Shown in pieces: positions 1-9,689 of a stretch of 64,000 bases of DNA (the stretch's first letter is position 1; each line of letters opens with the position of its first letter). Origin of the DNA: Pseudomonadota bacterium. GTDB taxonomy: Bacteria; Pseudomonadota; Gammaproteobacteria; Burkholderiales; Thiobacteraceae. The stretch covers positions 1 through 64,000 of the forward strand of contig JAKANO010000001.1 in assembly GCA_021812385.1 (NCBI GenBank), in the 5' to 3' direction. Made by a program: the position numbers and the translations under genes. Below the pieces are notes generated by a model that saw nothing but the letters and a program-made list of their open reading frames with translations, was not told the DNA's origin and searched no databases.

Positions 1-207
1 GATTCGGTGTCGGAAGTGCTGGAGATTCCGGCGGGCGAAATCGAGCCCGCGCCGAGCTTCGGCGCCAAGATCCGCGCCGACTTCATTCAAGGCATGGGCA
101 AGGTAAACGGCAAGTTCGTCATCATCCTCAGCGTCAACAACGTGTTGTCGCTGGACGATCTGGCGCTGCTGGAGCATGCGGCGTTGGCAGATGCACCGCA
201 AAGTTAG
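1..207 (+). CDS. cheW: CheW chemotaxis coupling protein, C-terminal part (5' end outside window)
   Basis: This is the last 68 codons of a CheW-type scaffold, which links methyl-accepting receptors to the CheA kinase at the inner membrane. The visible part starts DSVSEVLEI and contains [19 protein letters not shown], the usual end of a CheW SH3-like fold (a valine-rich strand, then a hydrophobic strand before the stop). The frame is open to the window edge, so the gene is cut by the window and not necessarily broken. It lies 41 bp ahead of an MCP gene and belongs to the che cluster that continues through cheB at 4604. Family assignment is confident; full length cannot be judged. Confidence 0.9.
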   Translation, partial: DSVSEVLEIPAGEIEPAPSFGAKIRADFIQGMGKVNGKFVIILSVNNVLSLDDLALLEHAALADAPQS

Positions 208-248
208 TTAAATCGAATAGCAACATTGTTAAGAAATCAGAGGTAAAT

Positions 249-2150
249 ATGAACGCACTGCTGAATCGTTTTTCACTCACCCAGAAATTTGCTGTACTGG
301 GAATCATGGTCGTTGCGCTATTCGGCGTACCGACTTATCTCTTCGTCTCCGGCTTGAACGAAAGCATCGACTTCGCCGCACGCGAAAGCACGGGCGCGGC
401 CTATTTCAAACCGGTGATGACGCTGTTGCAAAATACACAGCAGCATCGCGGGCTCTCCGGCCTGGTATTGAATGGCAAAGCGGAGTTGCGTCCGAAATGG
501 GAAGCTGAGCGTCAGGACGTGGACAAATCCGCAGCGGCCATCGACGAGATGGACAAGCGCTATCCGGAACTTGGGTTGACGGCCAAATGGCAGGAAGTGA
601 AGTCGGGATGGCAGGCCGTGAAAAACGATGTAGCCGGACTCACGCCGCCAGAGAGCTTCAAACGCCACAGCGCGTTGATCGACCTCGAGTTGAAATTAAT
701 CACAGCGATTTCGGATCAGTCCAATATTACTTACGATCCGACCGTGGATGGTTACCAGCTCGGCTTTCTCGCCACCAGCCGCCTGCCCATGATCACTGAG
801 TACATGGGCCGCGTGCGCGCCCAAGGCGGGGGAATACTGGCGCAGCATAAATCCACGCCAGACGAGCGTAGCCGCCTGGCATCCTATCTTGGCTTGGCGC
901 AGCGGGAATTGGCAGGGATCCGCGAAACATTGGACAAAGCCTATGCCGTGGACGCCAGCCTGAAAGATAAACTTGAAAAACCCTTCTTGGATGCAGAGCA
1001 CCGTACTACCAGCGCCATCACGCTGGTGGAGCGGGAAGTTATCCAATCCGAGGCGCTCACTTACTCAACCCAAGATTATGCGGCTTCGTTGACGGAAGCG
1101 ATCGACGCCCTATTCGCGCTTTCCAATATTGCCAACGCGCAACTCGATACCGCGCTGCAGGGGCAAGCGCAGCGCCTCACTAGCAAAAAATACATGCTAC
1201 TCGCCGCCGTCAGCACCTTGTTCGCCCTGTGCGTGGTATTGGCAATACTCATCGTGCGCAATGTCACCCGCGCGGCACGCTTGATGTCGGAAGGGATGGA
1301 TAAACTCGCCGCCGGCGATCTGACGTCCGACATTCCAGATACGCCGGGCCGAGACGAATTGGTTTCCATGCAACGCGGTCTGCGCGAGACCATCGCGCGA
1401 TTGTCGCAATTAATTACGCAGGTGCGTTCTGCTGCTGATGGAATCTCCTCTGCCTCGGAAGAAGTCTCCGCCACGGCGCAGTCATTGAGCCAGGCCTCGT
1501 CTGAGCAAGCCGCGAGCGTGGAAGAGACCTCCGCCTCGGTGGAGCAGATGAGCGCTTCGATCAACCAAAACACCGAGAACGCCAAAGTGACCGACGGCAT
1601 GGCGACCAAGTCCTCCACCGAAGCAGTGGAAGGCGGCGAGGCGGTGAATCAAACCGTGACCGCGATGAAGAGCATCGCCGACAAGATCGGCATCATCGAC
1701 GACATCGCCTATCAAACCAATCTGCTGGCGCTGAATGCGGCCATCGAAGCGGCGCGCGCCGGCGAGCATGGCAAGGGTTTTGCGGTGGTGGCGGCGGAAG
1801 TGCGCAAGCTGGCTGAGCGCAGCCAAGTGGCGGCGCAGGAAATCGGCGAAGTGGCCAAGGGCTCTGTGGGCCTGGCGGAGAAAGCCGGCAAACTGCTGGA
1901 TCAAATGGTGCCGTCGATCAAGAAGACCTCCGATTTGGTGCAGGAGATTACCGCCGCCAGCGAGGAACAATCTTCCGGCGTGGCGCAGATCAATACGTCC
2001 ATGAATCAGCTCAATCAGATCACGCAACAGAATGCTTCATCCTCGGAGGAGTTGGCCGCGACTGCCGAAGAAATGAGCGGCCAGGCCGAGCAATTGCAAC
2101 AACTGATGAGTTTCTTCAAGGTGCGGACAGGCTCGGCGGATTTGTACTAA
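249..2150 (+). CDS. Methyl-accepting chemotaxis protein
   Basis: A 633-residue inner-membrane chemoreceptor that relays ligand binding to CheW/CheA. The first membrane segment is at about residues 13-35 and the second at about 315-337, leaving a periplasmic sensor of about 280 residues. The sensor contains [12 protein letters not shown], reminiscent of helical nitrate/nitrite-type sensing domains, although the ligand cannot be read from sequence. A HAMP segment follows, then the long signalling coiled coil. The conserved hairpin tip ([20 protein letters not shown]) lies near residue 481, with [10 protein letters not shown] behind it. Glutamine/glutamate-rich methylation helices flank the tip. 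The protein ends VRTGSADLY, without the xWxxF pentapeptide that tethers CheR/CheB in some receptors. It lies between cheW and cheR. Confidence 0.95.
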   Translation: MNALLNRFSLTQKFAVLGIMVVALFGVPTYLFVSGLNESIDFAARESTGAAYFKPVMTLLQNTQQHRGLSGLVLNGKAELRPKWEAERQDVDKSAAAIDEMDKRYPELGLTAKWQEVKSGWQAVKNDVAGLTPPESFKRHSALIDLELKLITAISDQSNITYDPTVDGYQLGFLATSRLPMITEYMGRVRAQGGGILAQHKSTPDERSRLASYLGLAQRELAGIRETLDKAYAVDASLKDKLEKPFLDAEHRTTSAITLVEREVIQSEALTYSTQDYAASLTEAIDALFALSNIANAQLDTALQGQAQRLTSKKYMLLAAVSTLFALCVVLAILIVRNVTRAARLMSEGMDKLAAGDLTSDIPDTPGRDELVSMQRGLRETIARLSQLITQVRSAADGISSASEEVSATAQSLSQASSEQAASVEETSASVEQMSASINQNTENAKVTDGMATKSSTEAVEGGEAVNQTVTAMKSIADKIGIIDDIAYQTNLLALNAAIEAARAGEHGKGFAVVAAEVRKLAERSQVAAQEIGEVAKGSVGLAEKAGKLLDQMVPSIKKTSDLVQEITAASEEQSSGVAQINTSMNQLNQITQQNASSSEELAATAEEMSGQAEQLQQLMSFFKVRTGSADLY

Positions 2151-2180
2151 AGCGGGACATAAAAGAGCGGAAGAAATAGC

Positions 2181-2987
2181 ATGCACGCCAGAACCATCAA
2201 CGACCAGGAATTCGCCCAATTTCAGAAGCTGATCTACGACATTGCGGGCATCAGCATGTCAACGTCGAAGAAACCGCTGGTGAGCGGGCGGCTGGCCAAG
2301 CGGCTGGCGCACCATGGCGTGCAGAATTACGGCGACTATTTCCGCATTTTGCAAAAAGACGGGCAGCACAATGAACTGCAAATCGCCGTGGATTTGCTCA
2401 CCACCAACGAAACTTATTTTTTTCGCGAGCACAAGCATTTCGATTTCCTGCGCGACCAGATATTGCCGCATTACCGGCCAGGCCGCCCGTTCCGCGTGTG
2501 GAGCGCGGCCTGCTCTTCGGGCCAGGAACCCTATACGCTCGCTATGGTGCTGGCGGAAAGCCTGGGGGAAGCACCCTGGGAAGTTTTCGCCTCGGACATC
2601 AGCACGCGGGTACTCGAACGCGCGCGCACCGGCCAATACGCGCTGGAGCAGGCGGAAAAAGTCCCTAAACACTATCTCAACCGCTATTGCCTGAAAGGCG
2701 TGGGGGCGCAAGAAGGCACTTTCATTGTCGATCGCGCCTTGCGCAGCCGCATCAAATTCAGCCAGATCAACCTCAATCAGGCCCTGCCCAATGTGGGCGA
2801 GTTCGACGTGATCTTTCTGCGCAATGTGATGATCTACTTTAATGGCGATACCAAGCGCCAAGTGGTGGAGCGGCTGTGCGGAACCTTGCGCAAGAACGGC
2901 CATTTGGTCATCGGTCACTCGGAAAGCCTGAACGGCATCATCGACAACCTGTCGATCGTTCAGCCCTCGATCTACCGCAAGCCGTGA
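2181..2987 (+). CDS. cheR: CheR chemotaxis protein-glutamate methyltransferase
   Basis: A 268-residue cytoplasmic enzyme that transfers methyl groups from S-adenosylmethionine to receptor glutamates during adaptation. An N-terminal helical domain (about 1-75) is followed by the Rossmann methyltransferase domain. FRVWSAACSSGQEPYTLAM is the SAM-binding loop, EVFASDIS the acidic end of strand 2, and FDVIFLRNVMIYF the catalytic-strand region. Length is normal for CheR. The start has an RBS-like GAGCGGAAG just upstream. It follows the MCP by 30 bp and its stop overlaps the cheD start. With CheB and CheD in the same cluster it forms a complete receptor-modification set. Confidence 0.96.
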   Translation: MHARTINDQEFAQFQKLIYDIAGISMSTSKKPLVSGRLAKRLAHHGVQNYGDYFRILQKDGQHNELQIAVDLLTTNETYFFREHKHFDFLRDQILPHYRPGRPFRVWSAACSSGQEPYTLAMVLAESLGEAPWEVFASDISTRVLERARTGQYALEQAEKVPKHYLNRYCLKGVGAQEGTFIVDRALRSRIKFSQINLNQALPNVGEFDVIFLRNVMIYFNGDTKRQVVERLCGTLRKNGHLVIGHSESLNGIIDNLSIVQPSIYRKP

Positions 2988-3520
2988 AGAAGCCGCCGCA
3001 TGTCATCGATATTTTCTTGCAGCCGGGCGAATTTTATTTTGGCGATCGAGATACGCGCATTCGCACCCTGTTAGGCTCTTGCGTCTCGATCACCATGTGG
3101 CATCCCACATTGCTGATCGGCGGCATGTGCCACTACATGCTGGCGTCGAGTCCACAGCGCAAAGTACACCATCTCGACGGTAAGTACGGCGAGGATGCGA
3201 TCCTGCTGTTCTTCTTGGAAGCGATACGAAACAACTCCGACCCCAAGGATTACATCGTCAAGATTTTCGGCGGCGGCAATATGTTCCCAAAACATCGCGC
3301 GCATCTGCCGTGCGAAACCAAGCCGTGCAAGGATGTGATCGACAGCTGCCACAACGTATCGTGCAAGAACAGCATGATCGGCCAGGCCATTCTCGAGCGC
3401 GAAGGATTCAAGATCGCCGCTGCGCATGTGGGCGGCACCGGGCATCGGCAGATTTTGTTCGATGTCTGGAGCGGGCATGTGTGGCTGAAGCATACGGAAA
3501 TCATGAAGCAGGCATCTTGA
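2984..3520 (+). CDS. cheD: CheD receptor glutamine deamidase
   Basis: CheD deamidates specific glutamines on MCPs and in several bacteria also tunes adaptation through CheC or CheB. I place the start at the GTG at 2984, where GTGA overlaps the cheR stop. A longer open frame upstream only reads antiphase through cheR. The resulting 178-residue protein begins [20 protein letters not shown]. The catalytic cysteine lies in [11 protein letters not shown] and the histidine in GGMCHYML. The GGGNMF and GGTGHR motifs typical of CheD are also present. It is followed one base later by cheB. Translational coupling through cheR-cheD-cheB is likely. Confidence 0.94.
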   Translation: MKKPPHVIDIFLQPGEFYFGDRDTRIRTLLGSCVSITMWHPTLLIGGMCHYMLASSPQRKVHHLDGKYGEDAILLFFLEAIRNNSDPKDYIVKIFGGGNMFPKHRAHLPCETKPCKDVIDSCHNVSCKNSMIGQAILEREGFKIAAAHVGGTGHRQILFDVWSGHVWLKHTEIMKQAS

Positions 3521-3521
3521 A

Positions 3522-4604
3522 ATGAACAAAATAAAAGTGATGATCGTCGACGACTCGGCCGTGGTGCGCCAGGTGTTGCAGGACGTGCTGGGGCGCGATC
3601 ACGAAATTACAGTGATCGGCGCCGCATCCGATCCCTTGTTCGCGCTGCAGCGCATGCAGGCGCAATGGCCGGACGTGATTGTGCTCGACGTGGAAATGCC
3701 GCGCATGGACGGCATCACCTTTCTGAAGAAACTCATGGCCGAACATCCGACGCCGGTGGTGATCTGCTCCACGCTCACCGGCAAGGGCACGACCACCGCG
3801 CTGCAGGCGCTGGAGGCGGGCGCGGTCAGCATCGTCACCAAGCCCACCGTCGGGCTGAAAAGTTTTTTGCAGGACGCCTCGGAAGACTTGTTGCATACGG
3901 TAAAGGCCGCAGCGCGCGCCAATATGCGCAATGTGCGCTCCGCCGCGCCTGCCGCGGCGGCGGTCGCAAAAAAACTCAACGCCGATGTGATCTTGCCCGC
4001 CGCCAACCACGCCATGAGCGAAACCACCGACCGGGTGGTCGCCATCGGCACTTCGACCGGCGGCACGCAGGCGCTGGAAGTGGTGCTGAGCGCATTGCCG
4101 CGCGTCTCGCCCGGCATCGTGATCGTGCAACACATGCCGGAAAAATTCACCGCCTCGTTCGCGGAGCGCCTCAACGGCATTTGCCAGATCGAGGTCAAGG
4201 AAGCTGCCAACAACGATCGCGTGATTCCCGGTCGGGCGCTGATCGCCCCCGGCGGCAAGCATATGCTGTTGAAGCGCAACGGCGCGCAATATCACGTGGA
4301 AGTGGTGGATGGCCCGGTGGTGAACCGGCACCGGCCTTCGGTGGATGTGCTGTTCCGCTCGGTGGCCAAATTCGCCGGCAAGAACGCGCTGGGCATCATC
4401 ATGACCGGCATGGGCGACGACGGCGCGCGCGGCTTGAAAGAAATGAAGGACGCCGGCGCTTCAACCGTGGCGCAGAACGAAGCCACATGCGTTGTGTATG
4501 GCATGCCGAAGGAAGCGCTGAAACTGGGCGGGGTGGATCGCTGCGTGGCGCTGACCAGCATCCATGCCGATATCGAGCAATTCGGGCGCGGCGGCGTGCG
4601 CTGA
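3522..4604 (+). CDS. cheB: CheB protein-glutamate methylesterase / response regulator
   Basis: A 360-residue two-domain enzyme that removes methyl groups from MCPs (and can deamidate them) when phosphorylated by CheA. The receiver domain spans about 1-125 with the acidic pair DD at 10-11 and the phospho-acceptor Asp56 in [11 protein letters not shown]. After a linker rich in alanine (about 130-165) comes the methylesterase domain. Its catalytic serine lies in [10 protein letters not shown], the histidine in VQHMPEKF and the aspartate in [11 protein letters not shown]. Everything expected for a working enzyme is intact. No cheA or cheY is visible after it, so these should lie upstream of the window or elsewhere. 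Confidence 0.97.
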   Translation: MNKIKVMIVDDSAVVRQVLQDVLGRDHEITVIGAASDPLFALQRMQAQWPDVIVLDVEMPRMDGITFLKKLMAEHPTPVVICSTLTGKGTTTALQALEAGAVSIVTKPTVGLKSFLQDASEDLLHTVKAAARANMRNVRSAAPAAAAVAKKLNADVILPAANHAMSETTDRVVAIGTSTGGTQALEVVLSALPRVSPGIVIVQHMPEKFTASFAERLNGICQIEVKEAANNDRVIPGRALIAPGGKHMLLKRNGAQYHVEVVDGPVVNRHRPSVDVLFRSVAKFAGKNALGIIMTGMGDDGARGLKEMKDAGASTVAQNEATCVVYGMPKEALKLGGVDRCVALTSIHADIEQFGRGGVR

Positions 4605-4679
4605 GTCTTTCCCCGGCGCGAGCCAATCGCCTATATTTGGAGTTATAGTATTACCCTGTTCTCAACTCCACAGTCCGAA

Positions 4680-6797
4680 ATGAGATATCGCCTCCCACAA
4701 ATCGTGGGCATTATTTTTCTTGCCTTGAGCGTGCCGCTGCTGATCTGGCAGGCCACGCCCGGCAATCAGCTGCCGATTGCGCCGCCGCAATTCGTGGCGC
4801 TGCACTCGATGATGGAAACCTTCGCCATTGTGGTGGCGGCATTGATTTTTTTCACCGGCTTTGGCGCGCACGAAACCCGGCGTTCGCTGCGCTCGCTGGT
4901 GCTGGGCTACGCATTTCTGGCGGTGGCGCTGTTCGACATGTTTCATTTTTTATCCTACATCGGCATGCCGGATTTGCTGTCGGCGAATACGCCGCACAAG
5001 GCCATCCTGTTCTGGCTGCTGGCGCGCGCCGTCGCCGGGGCGGGCTTGCTGGCTTATATCCTGATTCCAGAAAAACCGGCTATTTCCAATACGGCACGAC
5101 GCGCCTGGGCCATGGTCGTGGTGGTGACGGCCATGGCCTTGTCGTATGCATTCCTACAGCACCCGCATAGAGCGCCGCTCATGTTCGCGCCGGAACAAGG
5201 CCTCACGCCGCTCAAGATTGCCTTGGAGTGGGGCATGTTCGGGTTCTATCTGAGTACCGCCGGGCTGCTCTATCTGCGCCGGAAAGTGGTGACGAATTGC
5301 GATATCGAGAGCCTGTTGCTCGCGCTGTTGCTGATGGCGGCGGGCGAGCTGTTCTTCACGCTGTATGTGCAAGTCACGAACACGGCGAACCTGATCGGCC
5401 ACGTGTACAAGGTGCTGGCCTACTACTTTCTGTATCGGGCGATTTTCAGCGAGGCGGTGCAACAGCCGTTTCGGCAAATGGAAAAAATGCTCACGCATGA
5501 CGATCTCACCGGATTGCCGAATCGCATTGCATTCAACGACCGCTTGAACCTGGCGCTGGCGTGGTCCAAGCATAGCCATGCGCCCTGCGCGGTGATTCTG
5601 CTGGATCTGGATCAATTCAAGAACGTCAACGATACCCTGGGACATGAATTGGGGGATTTGCTGCTGGTGTCGGTGGCGGGGCGTATTCACGCGCAGTTGC
5701 CGCCATCGGCGTTTCTCGCGCGCTTCAGCAGCGACGAATTCGTCATCCTGTTCGAAGGCGCCGGGGTGGAACGCGCCAAGGAAGCGGCCGCGACATTGCT
5801 GCAATCGATGAACGCCAGCTTCGATCTCGGCGTGGATCGGCTGGAGATCGGCGCCAGTCTGGGGCTGGTCACGTATCCGACCGATGGCGATTCAGCCAGC
5901 GTGTTGATGCGGCACGCCGATCTGGCGCTGCACCGCGCCAAGGCCAACGGCCGCAACTGCATTACGGTTTTCAGCAGCGACCTGTCCGAGGAGATGCAGC
6001 GGCGCGTGCTGATCGAGGCGCGCATGAAGCATGCGCTGGATCACGGTGAATTTTCGCTGGTGTATCAGCCCAAGGTGGATATCGCATCCGGACGCATCGT
6101 CGGCTGGGAAGCCTTGCTGCGCTGGAACTCGCCGGATATGGGCGTCGTGAGTCCGGTCGAATTCATCCCGGTGGCCGAGCAAACTGGCTTGATCCTGCGC
6201 ATCGGCGATTGGGTGCTGCGCGAAGCCTGTCGGCAAGTGCAGGCTTGGCATGCGTCCGGCCTGCCGCAAACCAAGGTCGCGGTGAACCTCTCCACGCGCC
6301 AATTCCGGCAGCACGATCTGGTGCAACGCATTCAGTCGGCGTTGCGGGAAACCGGCCTGTCCTCGCAACACCTGGAACTGGAAATCACCGAGTCGGCGAT
6401 CATGGATAATCTAGTGACCGCCGCCGCTGCTCTGACGGAGTTGTCCCGGCTTGGCATCACCATCGCCATCGATGACTTCGGCACCGGCCATTCTTCATTG
6501 AGCTACTTGAAGACGTTTGACATCCACTGCATCAAGATCGACCGCTCCTTCGTGCGCGACCTGCCGCACGACGCCCAGGATGTAGCGATCGTGCGCACTG
6601 TGCTGGCGCTGGCCGAGAGCCTCGGGCTGGTGGTGGTGGCGGAGGGCGTCGAAACCGAGGAGCAGTTAGCCTATCTGCGCGACAATCGCTGCCATCAACT
6701 CCAGGGCTATCTGTTTAGCCGCCCCTTGGCGCCGGAGTCTTGCGTCGAACTAATGCGCAGCGGCAAGTCGATGGCGTCGATAACAGCCTTGGGATAG
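4680..6797 (+). CDS. MASE3-like membrane sensor with GGDEF (degenerate) and EAL domains
   Basis: A 705-residue inner-membrane c-di-GMP protein. The first 270 residues hold about seven hydrophobic segments resembling the MASE3 sensor, with conserved DMFHFLSY. The GGDEF domain opens with LTGLPNR and carries SSDEF at 350-354 in place of GGDEF. Loss of the second glycine usually abolishes cyclase activity. The EAL domain looks intact: EALLRW from Glu477, NLSTRQF, ELEITES, IDDFGTG, KIDRSFV and VAEGVET. I infer a c-di-GMP phosphodiesterase whose GGDEF part may bind GTP or act structurally. It stands alone 75 bp after cheB and may influence motility, but no partner is visible. Confidence 0.93.
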   Translation: MRYRLPQIVGIIFLALSVPLLIWQATPGNQLPIAPPQFVALHSMMETFAIVVAALIFFTGFGAHETRRSLRSLVLGYAFLAVALFDMFHFLSYIGMPDLLSANTPHKAILFWLLARAVAGAGLLAYILIPEKPAISNTARRAWAMVVVVTAMALSYAFLQHPHRAPLMFAPEQGLTPLKIALEWGMFGFYLSTAGLLYLRRKVVTNCDIESLLLALLLMAAGELFFTLYVQVTNTANLIGHVYKVLAYYFLYRAIFSEAVQQPFRQMEKMLTHDDLTGLPNRIAFNDRLNLALAWSKHSHAPCAVILLDLDQFKNVNDTLGHELGDLLLVSVAGRIHAQLPPSAFLARFSSDEFVILFEGAGVERAKEAAATLLQSMNASFDLGVDRLEIGASLGLVTYPTDGDSASVLMRHADLALHRAKANGRNCITVFSSDLSEEMQRRVLIEARMKHALDHGEFSLVYQPKVDIASGRIVGWEALLRWNSPDMGVVSPVEFIPVAEQTGLILRIGDWVLREACRQVQAWHASGLPQTKVAVNLSTRQFRQHDLVQRIQSALRETGLSSQHLELEITESAIMDNLVTAAAALTELSRLGITIAIDDFGTGHSSLSYLKTFDIHCIKIDRSFVRDLPHDAQDVAIVRTVLALAESLGLVVVAEGVETEEQLAYLRDNRCHQLQGYLFSRPLAPESCVELMRSGKSMASITALG

Positions 6798-6879
6798 GTT
6801 CGCCGGCACAGCGGAAATCGCGAGCGCCGGCAGTCGCAACTGTTCAGCGCAAGGAAAACCGGGTACAGTCACAGCACCT

Positions 6880-7599
6880 ATGAAGTGGTTCGGTTTCATT
6901 CTTATCCCCTGCTTGTTTTCAGCCTGTGCGCATACTGCAACAACCACCGGCAAGGGCCCGGCTCCCGCCGAATTTAAGCTGTCTTCGCTGGCCAAAACCG
7001 AAGTCGATCAAATTGCCGACCTGCATTTGCAGGCTTCGTTGGAGCATTTGCGCGTGTTGACGGAAAAGCTTTATCGGCGCAATCCGCACGAATGGAAAAA
7101 GACTGGCCAGCCATCCTTGCAAGCGGCGGTGGCGCGCATCTTCGATGGGGAATTTAAGCAAAGCTTCGCGGAGCTGGACCACAAGCGCGGCATCGAAGCG
7201 CTGTACCTGGCGTTCCAAGAAGATTTTCAGGGCGATCGCGTGCTGGCCTTGAGTTGGGGCCTGACGACCATGACCTTGGCCGCCTATAACGACACAACGG
7301 ATTTTTATGCCTGGGACGACTTGGATCCGCAGAAACTTTACAACGCCGCGCGCAACTATGAAATCGCTATATGGAAGCTATCCAGCAATCGCGACAGCCA
7401 GGGGCAAGTGTATTTGTTGAGCAACGAGATCAATGGCGAGGAGCGCAACTTGAGCTTCGAACGCGAGTTCGGCAAGCTGCTGGCGGAGCACGACATGATG
7501 GCGAAAATCGTCGCCAACCGCACCAATCGCACCATTGTGCGCATGGTGCAAAACGTCGCGGCGGCGTTTTTCATTCCGCTGTCGGCAATCCCCAAATGA
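6880..7599 (+). CDS. Predicted lipoprotein of unknown function
   Basis: A 239-residue protein whose N-terminus (MKWFGFILIPCLFSACAHT) has a short basic start, a hydrophobic core and a lipobox ending in cysteine 16. It should be lipid-anchored facing the periplasm. The mature part is mostly helical and charged, with a motif FDGEFKQSF and conserved-looking aromatic/acidic stretches (FYAWDDLDPQKLYNAARNYE). I do not recognise a family with a known function. Its stop overlaps the start of the next gene (ATGA), so the two are probably translated together. No catalytic motif is apparent. Confidence 0.8.
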   Translation: MKWFGFILIPCLFSACAHTATTTGKGPAPAEFKLSSLAKTEVDQIADLHLQASLEHLRVLTEKLYRRNPHEWKKTGQPSLQAAVARIFDGEFKQSFAELDHKRGIEALYLAFQEDFQGDRVLALSWGLTTMTLAAYNDTTDFYAWDDLDPQKLYNAARNYEIAIWKLSSNRDSQGQVYLLSNEINGEERNLSFEREFGKLLAEHDMMAKIVANRTNRTIVRMVQNVAAAFFIPLSAIPK

Positions 7600-8438
7600 C
7601 GCGCTCGATTTTAATCACCGGTTGCTCCAGCGGCATCGGCCTGTGTGCCGCCGAGGGCTTGCAGGCGCGCGGCTATCGCGTATTCGCCAGCGCGCGCAAG
7701 GCGGCGGATGTGGAGATGCTGGCCGCCAAAGGCTTGGAGGCCTTGCAGTTGGACCTGGCCGATTCCGTATCGATACAAAGCGCGCTGGACGAAATATTGG
7801 CGCGCACCGGCGGCACGCTGGATGCGCTGTTCAACAACGCCGGCTATGGGCAGCCGGGCGCGGTGGAAGATTTATCGCGCGCGGTGTTGCGTGCGCAGTT
7901 TGAAACCAATTTATTCGGCATGATCGAGTTGACCAATCGGGTGATTCCGGTGATGCGGCGCCAAGGCCACGGCCGTATCGTGCAGAACAGCTCGATCTTG
8001 GGCTACATCACCCTGGCCTATCGCGGCGCCTACAACGCCAGCAAGTTCGCCATCGAAGGCTTGACCGATACCCTGCGCTTGGAGCTGCGCGGCAGCGGCA
8101 TCCAGGTCAGCTTGATCGAGCCGGGACCGATTGCGAGCCGCTTTCGCGCCAATGCGTTCGCGGCCTATCAGCACAACATTAATGCCCAGGCCAGCGCGCA
8201 CCGCGCGCAATATGCGGCGATGCAGCGACGCCTGCAAAAGCCAGGCCCGGCGGCGCCGTTCACGCTGGGGCCGGAGGTGGTGTTGGAAAAACTCATTCAT
8301 GCGCTGGAAAGCCCGCGTCCCCGCGCACGCTACCCGGTGACCAAGCCGGCGTATTTTTTTGCCTATGCCAAGCGCCTGCTGCCGACGGCGTGGCTGGATC
8401 GCATCCTGGGCAATATTTCCGATCGTGAGACTAAATGA
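7596..8438 (+). CDS. Short-chain dehydrogenase/reductase (SDR)
   Basis: A 280-residue classical-type SDR, an NAD(P)(H)-dependent oxidoreductase of the Rossmann fold. I start it at ATG 7596, which overlaps the lipoprotein stop. An upstream in-frame extension lies inside that gene. The cofactor loop TGCSSGIG is at about residues 8-15, NNAGYG marks strand 4, the catalytic serine lies in NSSILGYI and the YxxxK pair in YNASK. After the active site comes IEPGPIASRF, then a longer C-terminal tail than in minimal SDRs. ASARKAA after strand 2 would favour NADP(H), which is inference. Substrate unknown. The partner lipoprotein gives no clue. Confidence 0.9.
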   Translation: MTRSILITGCSSGIGLCAAEGLQARGYRVFASARKAADVEMLAAKGLEALQLDLADSVSIQSALDEILARTGGTLDALFNNAGYGQPGAVEDLSRAVLRAQFETNLFGMIELTNRVIPVMRRQGHGRIVQNSSILGYITLAYRGAYNASKFAIEGLTDTLRLELRGSGIQVSLIEPGPIASRFRANAFAAYQHNINAQASAHRAQYAAMQRRLQKPGPAAPFTLGPEVVLEKLIHALESPRPRARYPVTKPAYFFAYAKRLLPTAWLDRILGNISDRETK

Positions 8439-8457
8439 TGCTAGAAAAACCTATTGA

Positions 8458-8586
8458 ACCACGGAGTACACAGAGTACACGGAGTAAATCAAGTGCTTGG
8501 CGAAATAAGTGCACGCGCACAACTGGAGTTTCAATAAATATTTTCAGCTATTGTTTTTACTCCGCGTACTCTGTGTACTCCGTGGT
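8458..8586. repeat. Inverted copies of the CACGGAGTACACAGAGTAC-type intergenic repeat
   Basis: Left arm 8458-8488 and right arm 8556-8586 are 31-base inverted copies with one mismatch, separated by 67 bases. Each arm is itself built from short repeats of the form GGAGTACACAGAGTACACGGAGTA. This kind of sequence is widespread in intergenic DNA of unrelated bacteria and often produces false translations such as LRVLCVLRG, as it does here ahead of mltB. A transcript crossing it could form a long hairpin between the SDR and mltB genes. Confidence 0.85.
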
Positions 8587-8604
8587 GAAAGGTTGTTTAG
8601 TCGG

Positions 8605-9645
8605 ATGAAGCATTTGCTCGTAGTTTGTTGCATGTTGATGGTGCTCTCTTCGGCGCAGGCCAAGCAACAGCGTGCAACGGTGCAAGAACCCAGCTTTGCG
8701 CAATCGCCGGATGCGGCGGCATTCATCGGCGAGATGGTGCAGCGCCACCAATTCAATCAAGACGAATTAACGCGTTTGTTCCGTGACGTGCATTTGAAGC
8801 AAAGCATTCTCAATGCCATGGACCGCCCCGCCGAGGCCAAGCCTTGGAGCGTGTATCGCCCCTTATTTGTCGAGCCGAAACGCATCGCCGGCGGCGTGCG
8901 TTTTTGGGCGGCGCATGCGGATACGTTGGCGCGCGCCGAAGCGCAGTACGGCGTGCCCGCCTCGATGATCGTGGCGATTATTGGCGTGGAAACTTTTTAT
9001 GGGCGCAATACCGGCTCGTATCGCGTCATCGATGCGTTGGCGACGCTGGCTTTCGCCTACCCGAAACGGGCGCCGTATTTCCGCGGTGAATTGGAGCAGT
9101 TTTTGTTGTTGTCGCGCGAAACGGGATTCGATCCGCTCACGATCAAGGGCTCGTATGCAGGCGCGATGGGCATTTCGCAATTCATGCCTTCCAGCTATCG
9201 CCAGTACGGCGTGGATTTCGATGGCGATGGGCTGCGCGATCTTTGGGACAATGCCGACGATGCCATCGGTAGCGTTGCGCAGTATTTTCAAGGCTATGGC
9301 TGGAAGCGCGGCGCGCCGGTGGTGGCGCCAGTGCAGCATGTGGAGGAGCATGCCCAGGGGCTGGCCAATCGGGGTTGGAGTTTTCGTATTCCCATCAAGG
9401 ACTGGGCGGGGGTAGGGGTCGGCACCGATGCGCAGAAAACGGATGCCGATGCGATGTTGCTCGAACTGGCCGGCGTCGATGGCCCGGAGTATTGGCTGGG
9501 GTATGAAAATTTTTATGTGATTACGCGCTACAACCACAGTTTCCATTACGCGATGGCGGCGTGGCAGTTGAGTCAGGCCTTGGAAGCAGCCAGGGCGGCT
9601 GCCCTGACGGGGCAAGCGAATACAACTGCGCACGTGAAGCAATAG
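8605..9645 (+). CDS. mltB: MltB-type membrane-associated lytic murein transglycosylase
   Basis: Cleaves the MurNAc-GlcNAc bond of peptidoglycan to give 1,6-anhydro ends, acting in the periplasm. I choose ATG 8605 because the protein then begins MKHLLVVCCMLMVLSSAQAK, a clean signal peptide. The in-frame extension back to 8509 only translates the intergenic repeat. No lipobox is evident at the cleavage site, so it may be soluble or loosely attached. The SLT/MltB domain covers most of the 346 residues. The catalytic glutamate is Glu129 in GVETFYGRNTG, and SYAGAMGISQFMPSSYRQY and DFDGDGLRDLWDNADDAIGS are the family signatures. It converges on the minus-strand kinase gene that follows. Confidence 0.94.
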   Translation: MKHLLVVCCMLMVLSSAQAKQQRATVQEPSFAQSPDAAAFIGEMVQRHQFNQDELTRLFRDVHLKQSILNAMDRPAEAKPWSVYRPLFVEPKRIAGGVRFWAAHADTLARAEAQYGVPASMIVAIIGVETFYGRNTGSYRVIDALATLAFAYPKRAPYFRGELEQFLLLSRETGFDPLTIKGSYAGAMGISQFMPSSYRQYGVDFDGDGLRDLWDNADDAIGSVAQYFQGYGWKRGAPVVAPVQHVEEHAQGLANRGWSFRIPIKDWAGVGVGTDAQKTDADAMLLELAGVDGPEYWLGYENFYVITRYNHSFHYAMAAWQLSQALEAARAAALTGQANTTAHVKQ

Positions 9646-9689
9646 GCTGGCGGTTGTAATGGTCTTCGGTGCGCGGCGCAGTGACCGGG

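Noticed and set aside
3501-4331. Long antisense open frame over cheB, and similar ones over pfp, nrdJ and the acetyltransferase gene
   Set aside because: GC-rich third positions of real genes keep antisense frames open. The translations are rich in His/Arg without domain signatures, while the sense genes are unmistakable.
8458-8586. CRISPR-like array
   Set aside because: The units are two inverted arms with internal short repeats, not direct repeats separated by unique spacers, and no cas gene is present.
8509-8604. In-frame N-terminal extension of mltB
   Set aside because: It translates the inverted repeat (LRVLCVLRG). A good signal peptide starts at 8605.
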